A DNA stretch of 9,547 nucleotides, taken from assembly GCA_011330835.1 (NCBI GenBank), contig DRPO01000182.1, positions 1 through 9,547 on the forward strand, in the 5' to 3' direction. This DNA comes from Gammaproteobacteria bacterium (GTDB lineage: Bacteria > Pseudomonadota > Gammaproteobacteria > UWMA-0217). Within the stretch, counting starts at the first letter, position 1; each line of letters begins with the position of its first letter. Of this stretch, positions 1 through 4,481 are shown one piece after another. The notes below the pieces were generated by a model, which was not told the DNA's origin, did no database searches, and saw only the letters and a list, made by a program, of their open reading frames with translations. Both the position numbers and the translations under genes were made by a program.

Positions 1-1
1 C

Positions 2-169
2 GTCGACCTGATGGAAAAGGCCGCCCGCCGCATCCCGCCCGACCGGCTTTGGGTTAACCCCGACTGCGGCCTGAAAACCCGTCGCTGGAAAGAGGTCATC
101 CCGGCGCTGGAGAACATGGTGGCGGCAGCCCGGCGCTTGCGCGAGGGCAGGGCGCGGAAAGCGTCCTGA
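2..169 (+). CDS. metE: 5-methyltetrahydropteroyltriglutamate--homocysteine methyltransferase, C-terminal end (partial)
   Basis: Only the last 55 codons are inside the window; the gene begins to the left. MetE transfers a methyl group from 5-methyltetrahydrofolate polyglutamate to homocysteine without cobalamin, the final step of methionine synthesis in the cytoplasm. The visible part reads RIPPDRLWVNPDCGLKTRRW, the signature near the end of the catalytic barrel. The Cys of NPDCGLKTR is, in the family, a ligand of the active-site zinc. After it comes a final helix (ENMVAAARRLREG) and a short basic tail ending at TGA. The spacing from the zinc Cys to the stop is normal for MetE, so the C-terminus looks intact. 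A MetE-like core enzyme (short methionine synthase) shares this motif and cannot be excluded from 55 residues. A hairpin with a T run about 120 nt downstream probably ends the transcript. Confidence 0.88.
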   Translation, partial: VDLMEKAARRIPPDRLWVNPDCGLKTRRWKEVIPALENMVAAARRLREGRARKAS

Positions 170-223
170 GTTCCAGCGCCGTGGTTCTTGCGCATTCCGC
201 GGGTGATGCGGGTAGTTCTGCTT

Positions 224-248
224 GTGGATGGGGTATTCTTGGCCGCAA
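224..248 (+). repeat. Copy 1 of a 25-nt intergenic motif (core GGGGTATTCKTGRYCGCAA)
   Basis: Read on the + strand the core is GGGGTATTCTTGGCCGCAA, 55 nt after the metE stop. It matches copy 2 (9322-9346, +) at 17 of 19 core positions and copy 3 (1013-1037, -) at 17 of 19. A weaker six-base lead-in, roughly YTGARY, precedes the GGGG. All three copies are outside genes and follow a stop codon in the same orientation. I do not recognise the family. Confidence 0.6.
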
Positions 249-289
249 TAGGTATAGGCATTACATTGAAACGAGACGCCACCCGTGGA

Positions 290-313
290 TGGCGTCGATG
301 ACGCCAGACTTTT
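290..313 (+). terminator. Rho-independent terminator after metE, with a competing upstream hairpin
   Basis: TGGCGTC (290-296) and GACGCCA (300-306) form a perfect 7-bp stem with a GAT loop, followed by GAC and TTTT (310-313). This is a short terminator-like hairpin reading in the metE direction. A second GACGCCA at 275-281 can instead pair with 290-296 across an 8-nt loop, so two mutually exclusive hairpins share one arm. On the other strand the stem is not followed by a T run, so any action on the convergent toxin-antitoxin transcript would be weaker. Confidence 0.5.
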
Positions 314-326
314 CAGGGCGTATTGG

Positions 327-566
327 CTATGCCTGGGCGCGAGCGGGATAGCCCATTCTGCTGCTGCTAATTGCGTCAAGTATGTCTTGTGTCGTTGCCT
401 TTGTTTTTATTCCCTCAACATCAAATGGGGATGATGCTGACTTTGTTTTGGCTTTCAGGGAAAACACGGCGCCATCCCTTCTTTTGATCTCTATTTCTTC
501 CGACTGTGCGAGTGACAGTATTTTTGACAGCTTTTGGCGAGCTTCGGAATAAGTAAATACTTTCAT
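327..566 (-). CDS. Phd/YefM-family antitoxin
   Basis: A 79-residue protein. The N-terminal half (MKVFTYSEARQKLSKILSLA, then EIEIKRRDGAVFSLKAK) has the Phd/YefM fold pattern: a strand, the helix SEARQKLSKILSLA, then two strands carrying the basic RRDG turn. In this family that half binds DNA as a dimer and represses its own operon. The second half (about 40-79, SPFDVEGIKTKATTQDILDAI) is low-complexity and polar, as expected for the disordered toxin-binding tail. The start ATG lies 6 nt after the stop of the PIN toxin gene. A GGAG about 9 nt upstream lies inside the last toxin codons and serves as its ribosome binding site, so the two genes are probably translated together. It is the second gene of the pair, whereas the antitoxin usually comes first. 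Its AT-rich composition differs from the flanking genes and suggests acquisition. The fold is clear; the pairing is inferred from adjacency. Confidence 0.85.
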   Translation of the reverse strand: MKVFTYSEARQKLSKILSLAQSEEIEIKRRDGAVFSLKAKTKSASSPFDVEGIKTKATTQDILDAISSSRMGYPARAQA

Positions 567-572
567 CAGGGT

Positions 573-962
573 TTACTCCAGAATTTGAATATTGAGCTTA
601 TTGGCGACTTGTCTCATCTTTCTGTCCAAAGTCAGCAAAGGGAAAGCCATCGCTCTGGCGCATTGCAGAAAATAAGCATCGTAGGCATATATGTTGTGCT
701 CAATAGCGATTCTTAATGCCGACTGAATGTCGGTATTGACGAGCCTTACTGGTATTTTTTGTACCGTCATTTGCGCCTTTAACGCTTCTTCGGGCGTTAC
801 CTGTTTCCTCTTGATCATTGCCGATAACGCGTTGCCGATCTCATATGGCAGTATCTCTGGCGCCACGGCATCTGCTTTTGCGGTGAGTTCGATGATGGAT
901 TTTTTTTCTGGTTCATCGAGTACAACCGCCAGGAAAATATTCGTGTCCGCGATAATGTTCAT
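573..962 (-). CDS. PIN-domain ribonuclease toxin (VapC-like)
   Basis: A 129-residue single PIN domain, a Mg-dependent endoribonuclease fold. The four acidic residues are all present: D6 in ADTNIF, E41 in PYEIGNAL, D95 in YAYDAYFLQCA and D113 in LTLDRKM. The length is normal for VapC-type toxins, which usually cut tRNA or rRNA. The RNA target cannot be predicted. I start at ATG 962 rather than at GTG 1022: the family normally begins just before the DTN motif, and the best promoter (-35 at 995-1000, -10 at 971-976) would lie inside the longer version. The upstream CCAGA is a poor ribosome binding site, and the predicted transcription start is only a few bases before the ATG, so the message may be nearly leaderless. 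The Phd/YefM gene follows after 6 nt. Neighbouring hldE is far more GC-rich. The activity is inferred from motifs. Confidence 0.87.
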   Translation of the reverse strand: MNIIADTNIFLAVVLDEPEKKSIIELTAKADAVAPEILPYEIGNALSAMIKRKQVTPEEALKAQMTVQKIPVRLVNTDIQSALRIAIEHNIYAYDAYFLQCARAMAFPLLTLDRKMRQVANKLNIQILE

Positions 963-967
963 TCTGG

Positions 968-1000
968 ACAATTGTACAACTTCCCCCGTGATTCTTTCAA
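968..1000 (-). promoter_or_regulatory. Promoter and operator candidate of the PIN-Phd cassette
   Basis: Reading the - strand, TTGAAA (1000-995) is separated by 18 nt from TACAAT (976-971); each hexamer matches the sigma-70 consensus at 5 of 6 positions. Two overlapping 8-bp palindromes, TTGTACAA (972-979) and ACAATTGT (968-975), cover the -10 box. The core TGTACA is the motif reported for the YefM-YoeB operator, so binding by the downstream Phd/YefM protein would block RNA polymerase directly. The promoter is seen in the sequence; autoregulation is inferred from the family. Confidence 0.6.
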
Positions 1001-1012
1001 GGCCAACGTCTC

Positions 1013-1037
1013 TTGCGACCACGAATACCCCGCTCAG
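1013..1037 (-). repeat. Copy 3 of the 25-nt intergenic motif
   Basis: On the - strand the core reads GGGGTATTCGTGGTCGCAA, preceded by CTGAGC. It begins 42 nt after the hldE stop and points in the hldE direction. It lies just upstream of the promoter of the PIN-Phd cassette. Compared with copy 2 (9322-9346) the similarity continues past the core as CGCAAG(AG)ACGT, with a 2-nt insertion here. Confidence 0.6.
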
Positions 1038-1079
1038 GCCGCGCCTCCAGTTTTGGGGAGTGAAGGCGGAGCGCGTCTG

Positions 1080-2507
1080 TCAGTCCTGCTTGCGAATGGC
1101 GTCGATGATGGCGGTGGTGGAGGCGCCGTCGATGAAGTCGAGGATGACGACCTTGCCGCCCTGGGCTTCGACGAAGTCGGCGCCGGCGATTTGGGATTTC
1201 TGGTAGTCGCCGCCCTTGACGAGGATGTCGGGCTGGATGGCGCGGATGAGGCGTTCGGGGGTGTCTTCGCTGAAGGGGACGACCCAGTCGATGCTTTCCA
1301 GGCCGGAGAGGACGGCCATGCGTTGCATGAGGGGGTTGATGGGGCGTTGCTCGCCCTTGAGGCGTTTGACGGAGGCGTCGTCGTTGACGGCGACGATGAG
1401 GCGGTCGCCGAGGGCGCGGGCCTGGGAGAGGTAGGCGACGTGGCCGGGGTGGAGGATGTCGAAGCAGCCGTTGGTCATGACGATGCGTTCGCCGGCGCGG
1501 CGGGCGTGGCGGAGGCTGTCGAGCAGACTGGCTTCGTCGAGGATGCCGCGCTTGAGGGGGGTGTGGGTTGGCGCGGCGGCCTGCATTTCCCGCTGGCTGG
1601 CGGTGGCGGCGCCGAGTTTGCCGACGACGATGCCGGCGGCGAGGTTGGCGAGCCGGGTGGCGGTGGTGAGTTCGGCGCCGGCGGCGAGGGCGGCGGCGAG
1701 GGTGGCGATGACGGTGTCGCCGGCGCCGGTGACGTCGTAGACTTCGCGGGCGTCGGCGGCGAGTCGCCAGGGGGCGCGGTCGGGCTGGAGCAGGAGCATG
1801 CCCTGGTCGCCGAGGGTGATGAGCAGGGCGTCGAGGGCGAGTTCCCGACGCGCCTGTTCGCCCCGGCGGGCGAGTTCGTCGCGATCCCGGCAGGGGCCGG
1901 CCCAGGCTTCGAATTCGCTGAGGTTGGGGGTGAGCAGGGTGGCGTGGCGGTATTTGTCGAAGTCCTTGCCCTTGGGGTCGATGAGGACGGGCTTGCCGGC
2001 GTCGCGGCAGCGCTGGATCAATCTTTGGGTGTCCTGTAACGCGCCCTTGGCGTAGTCGGAGAGGATGACGGCGTCGGCGTTGCCGAGCTGCTCTTCGAAG
2101 CGGGCGGCGAGGGGAGGGAAGTCGGCGCTGTCGAAGGGGGCTTCGAAGTCGAGCCGGATGAGTTGCTGGTGGTGGCTGATGACGCGCAGCTTGGTGATGG
2201 TTTGCCGGTCGGGCTGGCGGATCAGGCGGCAGTCGATGGCCTTATCGGCGAGCAGCTTGCCGAGTATGTCGGCTTCCGGGTCGTCGCCGGTGAGGCCGAT
2301 GAGGCTGGCCTGTCCGCCGAGGGCGCGGATGTTGAGGGCGACGTTGCCAGCGCCGCCGGCGCGGTGTTCGATGTCGCTGACGCGCACCACGGGCACCGGC
2401 GCTTCGGGGGAGATGCGGCTGGCCGGGCCGTGCCAGTAGCGGTCGAGCATCACGTCGCCGACGACCAGGATGCGGGTGCGGGAGAAGTCGGGGATTTCGG
2501 AAATCAT
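1080..2507 (-). CDS. hldE: Bifunctional heptose 7-phosphate kinase / heptose 1-phosphate adenylyltransferase
   Basis: A 475-residue two-domain enzyme of ADP-L-glycero-D-manno-heptose synthesis, which supplies the inner-core heptose of lipopolysaccharide; it acts in the cytoplasm. Residues 1-about 315 are a PfkB/ribokinase-type kinase. They show the glycine-rich AGGAGNVALNI (50-60), LTPNLSEFE (192-200) and VTGAGDT (259-265), whose D264 is the expected catalytic base. Residues about 340-475 are the nucleotidyltransferase domain, with MTNGCFDILHPGH (344-356) containing the HxGH motif, and STTAII near the end. E. coli HldE has nearly the same length (477), so both domains are complete and fused in the usual order. 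ATG 2507 lies 4 nt after the lpxH stop, so the gene is read in one transcript with ppiB and lpxH. Its upstream GGAT is a weak ribosome binding site, suggesting coupling to lpxH. The identification is firm. Confidence 0.96.
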   Translation of the reverse strand: MISEIPDFSRTRILVVGDVMLDRYWHGPASRISPEAPVPVVRVSDIEHRAGGAGNVALNIRALGGQASLIGLTGDDPEADILGKLLADKAIDCRLIRQPDRQTITKLRVISHHQQLIRLDFEAPFDSADFPPLAARFEEQLGNADAVILSDYAKGALQDTQRLIQRCRDAGKPVLIDPKGKDFDKYRHATLLTPNLSEFEAWAGPCRDRDELARRGEQARRELALDALLITLGDQGMLLLQPDRAPWRLAADAREVYDVTGAGDTVIATLAAALAAGAELTTATRLANLAAGIVVGKLGAATASQREMQAAAPTHTPLKRGILDEASLLDSLRHARRAGERIVMTNGCFDILHPGHVAYLSQARALGDRLIVAVNDDASVKRLKGEQRPINPLMQRMAVLSGLESIDWVVPFSEDTPERLIRAIQPDILVKGGDYQKSQIAGADFVEAQGGKVVILDFIDGASTTAIIDAIRKQD

Positions 2508-2511
2508 GAGG

Positions 2512-3240
2512 CTATCCGAAGGTCGTCAGCTCCAGCGATTCGGGCGTGGCGGTGAGGACGCTGCCCCGCCGGTACCAGTCGCCGAGCACGGCGCGCCGGG
2601 CGGGCTGGCCGTCCAGTTGGAAGTCGTGGATCGCCGGGCGGTGCGTGTGGCCGTGGATCATCAGCGCGCAGTGATGCTGGCGCAGGGCGGCTTCCACGGC
2701 GGCGGGGTTGACGTCCATGATGGCTTCGTCCTTGGCCCCGGTTTCGGTCATGCTTTTCTCGCGCAGCGCCAGCGCCTGGGCGATGCGTTCTTCCAGCGGC
2801 AGCGCGAGGAACTCGGCTTGCCATTGTTCGTCGCGCAGCATGGCGCGGAGTTGCTGGTAGTTGACATCGTCGGTGCAGAGCGTGTCGCCATGCAGCAGCA
2901 GGACGGGTTGTTCGTAGACATCGACAATGACCGAATCGGGCAGAAGCCCCATGCCGGTTCGCCGGGCGAAGTCCTCGCCGATGAGGAAGTCGCGGTTGCC
3001 GTGGATGAAAAAGACCGGCGTGATCGAGCGCAGCGATTGCAGCGCCTCGATGGCGGGTTCCAGCCCGGTTGTCGGCTGGTCATCGCCGATCCAGTATTCG
3101 AACAGGTCGCCGAGGATGTAGAGGGCGTCGGCGTCCCGCGCCTGCTCGCGGACGAAATCCGCGAACAGGTCGACAAGAGCCGGGCGCGCGCTGTCGAGGT
3201 GCAGATCAGCGATGAACAGCGTTTTGGGTTGGGTAGCGAT
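2512..3240 (-). CDS. lpxH: UDP-2,3-diacylglucosamine diphosphatase, with a non-standard ATC start
   Basis: LpxH hydrolyses UDP-2,3-diacylglucosamine to lipid X and UMP, the fourth step of lipid A synthesis, at the inner face of the inner membrane. The frame gives 242 residues (E. coli 240). All metal-binding motifs of this calcineurin-like phosphoesterase are present: LFIADLHLD (D12, H14), LGDLFEYWIGDD (D45), HGNRD (80-84), LLHGDT (H117) and MIHGHTHRP (H196, H198, H200). The oddity is the start. The open frame begins after a TGA at 3244-3246, and its first ATG is codon 97, past three metal motifs; no GTG or TTG lies before it. The codon expected to be the start, overlapping the ppiB stop as TAATG, reads ATC here (3238-3240). 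A GGTGAG Shine-Dalgarno sits 6 nt before it. So translation starts at AUC, or at the preceding AUA, or one base is mutated or misread. The product identity is firm; the start is not. Confidence 0.9.
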   Translation of the reverse strand: MATQPKTLFIADLHLDSARPALVDLFADFVREQARDADALYILGDLFEYWIGDDQPTTGLEPAIEALQSLRSITPVFFIHGNRDFLIGEDFARRTGMGLLPDSVIVDVYEQPVLLLHGDTLCTDDVNYQQLRAMLRDEQWQAEFLALPLEERIAQALALREKSMTETGAKDEAIMDVNPAAVEAALRQHHCALMIHGHTHRPAIHDFQLDGQPARRAVLGDWYRRGSVLTATPESLELTTFG

Positions 3241-3252
3241 TATTCACTCACC
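3238..3252 (-). promoter_or_regulatory. Ribosome binding site that places the lpxH start at an ATC codon
   Basis: On the - strand GGTGAG (3252-3247) is followed by 6 nt and then ATC (3240-3238). The ppiB stop TAA occupies 3242-3240 and shares its last A with this codon. Spacing and overlap are those of an ordinary coupled TAATG junction, which makes 3240 the expected start even though the codon is not ATG. Confidence 0.55.
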
Positions 3253-3821
3253 GTGGCTTTGGTGATGATGACCGGATCCAGCGGCACGTCCTGGTGGCCG
3301 GCGCGATTGCCGGTCTGGACCTTTTCGATCTTGTGGACGACATCCATGCCTTCGACGACCTTGCCGAACACGGCGTAGCCCCAGCCCTGCGGCGTCGGCG
3401 CGCTGAAGTTCAGGAAGTCGTTGTTCTTGACGTTGATGAAGAACTGGGCCGTGGCCGAATGCGGGTCGGAGGTTCGCGCCATGGCGATGGTTCCCTCGTC
3501 GTTCTTCAGCCCGTTGTTGGCCTCGTTCTCGATCGGCGCGCGGGTGGGTTTTTCCTGCATGTCTTCGGTCATGCCGCCGCCCTGGATCATGAAATTGGGA
3601 ATGACGCGGTGAAAGATCACGCCGTCATAATGCCCGTCCTTGACGTAGGCAATGAAGTTTTCGACCGTCTTGGGGGCCTTGTCCGGGTAGAGTTCCAGAA
3701 CGATGTTGCCCATCGAGGTTTCCAGCGTGACTTTGGGGTTCTTGGATTGGGTCATGGCGTTGCATCCTGACATTAATGTGAAAAAAAACAGGCTCAGAAG
3801 GAGTCGTAAAGTGACGCGCAT
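3240..3821 (-). CDS. ppiB: Cyclophilin-type peptidyl-prolyl cis-trans isomerase with lipoprotein-like signal
   Basis: A cyclophilin catalysing cis-trans isomerisation of prolyl bonds. The domain runs from about residue 30 to 190 and has the core motif FHRVIPNFMIQGGG (R72, F77, Q80), then TAQFFI (Q126, F128) and YAVFGKVVEGMDVV. As in other bacterial members, the Trp of eukaryotic cyclophilin A is replaced. The N-terminus is basic (MRVTLR), then hydrophobic (LLLSLFFFTLM), then SGC with C20, which resembles a lipobox, so this form is probably exported and lipid-anchored. The Met at -3 makes the lipobox imperfect. An AAGGGA about 9 nt before ATG 3821 supports this start. A second ATG (codon 23, position 3755), with AGGA upstream, could yield a cytoplasmic PpiB-like form. 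The gene heads the ppiB-lpxH-hldE run, and ppiB-lpxH adjacency is also found in E. coli. The symbol follows the family; the exported form could also be called ppiA-like. Confidence 0.88.
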   Translation of the reverse strand: MRVTLRLLLSLFFFTLMSGCNAMTQSKNPKVTLETSMGNIVLELYPDKAPKTVENFIAYVKDGHYDGVIFHRVIPNFMIQGGGMTEDMQEKPTRAPIENEANNGLKNDEGTIAMARTSDPHSATAQFFINVKNNDFLNFSAPTPQGWGYAVFGKVVEGMDVVHKIEKVQTGNRAGHQDVPLDPVIITKATVSE

Positions 3822-3860
3822 TGGCAGTAGTTCCCTTTTGACTGACGAATGTTGCGCTGC

Positions 3861-3889
3861 ATCATATCGGTTTGTTGGCGCGTTTTGAA
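3861..3889 (-). promoter_or_regulatory. Sigma-70-type promoter of the ppiB-lpxH-hldE run
   Basis: On the - strand TTCAAA (3889-3884, 4 of 6 consensus matches) lies 17 nt before TATGAT (3866-3861, 5 of 6). The predicted start of transcription is near 3854, giving a leader of about 33 nt before ATG 3821. No equally good promoter was seen between the three genes, so they are probably transcribed together from here. Confidence 0.55.
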
Positions 3890-3943
3890 CTCGTTGACCG
3901 CGTGTCGTCCGGGAAAAGCCCGGAGCCGGCCAAGGCGGAAGAC

Positions 3944-4009
3944 ATCAATAGTGGCAAAGGCGTCCGCTGCGGAGAGCGTGGAGGTATCAATAGTTGCGAA
4001 AGTACCCGC
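3944..4009 (+). repeat. Two imperfect direct copies of a 24-nt ATCAATAGT unit, with a third inverted at 4271-4284
   Basis: The unit at 3944-3967 and that at 3986-4009 start 42 nt apart, match at 17 of 24 positions and share ATCAATAGT and a terminal CCGC. GTATCAATAGTTGC (3984-3997) is matched in inverted orientation by GAAACTATTGATAC (4271-4284) at 13 of 14 positions. They may be binding sites, or the last two may be the ends of a roughly 300-bp element. I saw no clear target duplication next to them. Confidence 0.4.
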
Positions 4010-4091
4010 ACCCTGTATCCCGAGATGAAGCGCGTCGAAATGCCCCCAGCCACGCTTGTGGGGAGGATTTTGGTGGGCGTTTCACTCCGTC

Positions 4092-4195
4092 ACCGCCCCC
4101 CCTCCGTCATTCCCGCGAAAGCGGGAATCCAGCGCCTCGTTCTGGATTCCGGGTCTTCGCTCCACTCAGCCCGGAATGACGGACAGGGGGGCGGT
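4092..4195. repeat. 104-bp inverted-repeat element of the ATTCCCGCGAAAGCGGGAAT type
   Basis: The outer arms (4092-4114 and 4173-4195) are near-perfect inverted repeats sharing TCCGTCATTCC next to a C run. Inside lie the palindrome ATTCCCGCGAAAGCGGGAAT (4109-4128) and the pair GGAATCCAG (4124-4132) with CTGGATTCC (4142-4150), so nested foldback structures are possible. Elements with this palindrome are common in intergenic DNA of many Proteobacteria; the Neisseria dRS3 repeat is similar. It has no coding capacity and is probably a passive or MITE-like repeat. Confidence 0.75.
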
Positions 4196-4220
4196 GGGGA
4201 TTCGGTCGTGGAACCCCTAA

Positions 4221-4255
4221 CCCTCTCAGAGGGAACAGTCGGTACGCACCGACTG
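4221..4255. repeat. Two adjacent perfect hairpins
   Basis: CCCTCTCAGAGGG (4221-4233) is a perfect palindrome around one central base. Two nt later CAGTCGGT-ACGC-ACCGACTG (4236-4255) forms a perfect 8-bp stem with a 4-nt loop. Neither is followed by a T run on either strand, so they do not look like terminators. They could be operators or RNA structure. Confidence 0.5.
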
Positions 4256-4316
4256 AGCGCGACAATATATGAAACTATTGATACAAGAAAAGGGATAATG
4301 GCGACCGAATCGAAAG

Positions 4317-4343
4317 CTCTGTGAACTCTGTGTCCTCTGTGGT
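4317..4343 (+). repeat. Three tandem copies of a 9-nt unit CTCTGTGNN
   Basis: CTCTGTGAA, CTCTGTGTC and CTCTGTGGT follow one another without gaps and are followed by GAAAA. The reverse strand would read as repeated T-E and D-T-E triplets. Stretches of this kind recur in intergenic DNA of many bacteria and often give rise to falsely predicted short proteins rich in HRG/HRE. Confidence 0.6.
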
Positions 4344-4357
4344 GAAAAGATCGGTAG

Positions 4358-4384
4358 GCTTGATGAGCCGAAGGCGCATTAGGC
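4358..4384. repeat. REP-like long hairpin
   Basis: GCTTGATGAGCC and GGCGCATTAGGC pair over 12 positions with two G-U pairs and one mismatch, closed by a GAA loop. A second, bulged stem follows (GCAAT at 4401-4405 with ATTGC at 4425-4429, extended by GCC/GGC). Together they resemble repetitive extragenic palindromes. Whether they recur elsewhere in the genome is not visible here. Confidence 0.4.
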
Positions 4385-4425
4385 AGCGAGGTCGCCGTCA
4401 GCAATGCCCGACGCGGCTTCGGCGA

Positions 4426-4454
4426 TTGCCGATTCCACCGGGCTGGTTCATACT
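4426..4454 (+). promoter_or_regulatory. Weak promoter candidate for der
   Basis: TTGCCG (4426-4431) and CATACT (4449-4454) are separated by 17 nt; each matches the sigma-70 consensus at 4 of 6 positions. The predicted start near 4461 would leave a leader of about 20 nt before the GTG start of der. The match is modest and no better candidate was seen close to the gene. Confidence 0.3.
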
Positions 4455-4481
4455 GCCCGTCCCCTGTAAACGCCCCTTGAT

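Larger units (their letters stand above)
3822..4481. other. Repeat-rich divergent intergenic region without a credible gene
   Basis: This 660-nt gap separates the divergent ppiB and der genes. Open frames exist on both strands, but they run straight through repeats and give peptides such as VIPAKAGIQ and WIPAFAGMT, which are the usual spurious translations of the repeat at 4092-4195. I find no tRNA or other recognisable RNA gene. From left to right the gap holds the ppiB promoter, a small hairpin TCCGGG-AAAAG-CCCGGA (3908-3924), ATCAATAGT motifs, the 104-bp inverted repeat, two adjacent hairpins, a 9-nt tandem repeat, a REP-like hairpin and a weak der promoter candidate. Confidence 0.75.

Noticed and set aside
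573..1022. Longer form of the PIN protein starting at GTG 1022
   Set aside because: The extra 20 residues cover the promoter and part of the 25-nt motif, and the PIN family begins just before the DTN motif.
1041..1078. Rho-independent terminator after hldE
   Set aside because: GCGC-TCC and GGA-GCGC arms can pair with a bulge across a long loop, but no T run follows on the - strand.
972..2039. 355-residue + strand ORF very rich in Gly, Ala, Val and Asp
   Set aside because: It is antisense to hldE; the composition is what the complement of a GC-rich gene gives, and it has no motif.
2512..2952. Short version of LpxH starting at ATG 2952
   Set aside because: It would lack DxH, GDLF and GNRD, while the open frame continues upstream with a perfect LpxH N-terminus.
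2470..3378. 302-residue + strand ORF
   Set aside because: It lies antisense to lpxH and the ends of its neighbours, without domain or ribosome binding site.
4092..4195. CRISPR array or insertion sequence
   Set aside because: There are no regularly spaced direct repeats with unique spacers and no transposase; it is a single foldback repeat.
4278..4299. der promoter TTGATA ... GATAAT
   Set aside because: The boxes are only 10 nt apart, too close for a sigma-70 promoter.
3872..4324. 150-residue + strand ORF and the - strand ORF at 4090-4404
   Set aside because: Both are translations of repeats (VIPAKAGIQ, WIPAFAGMT, HHRGHRVHR), a well-known source of false gene calls.
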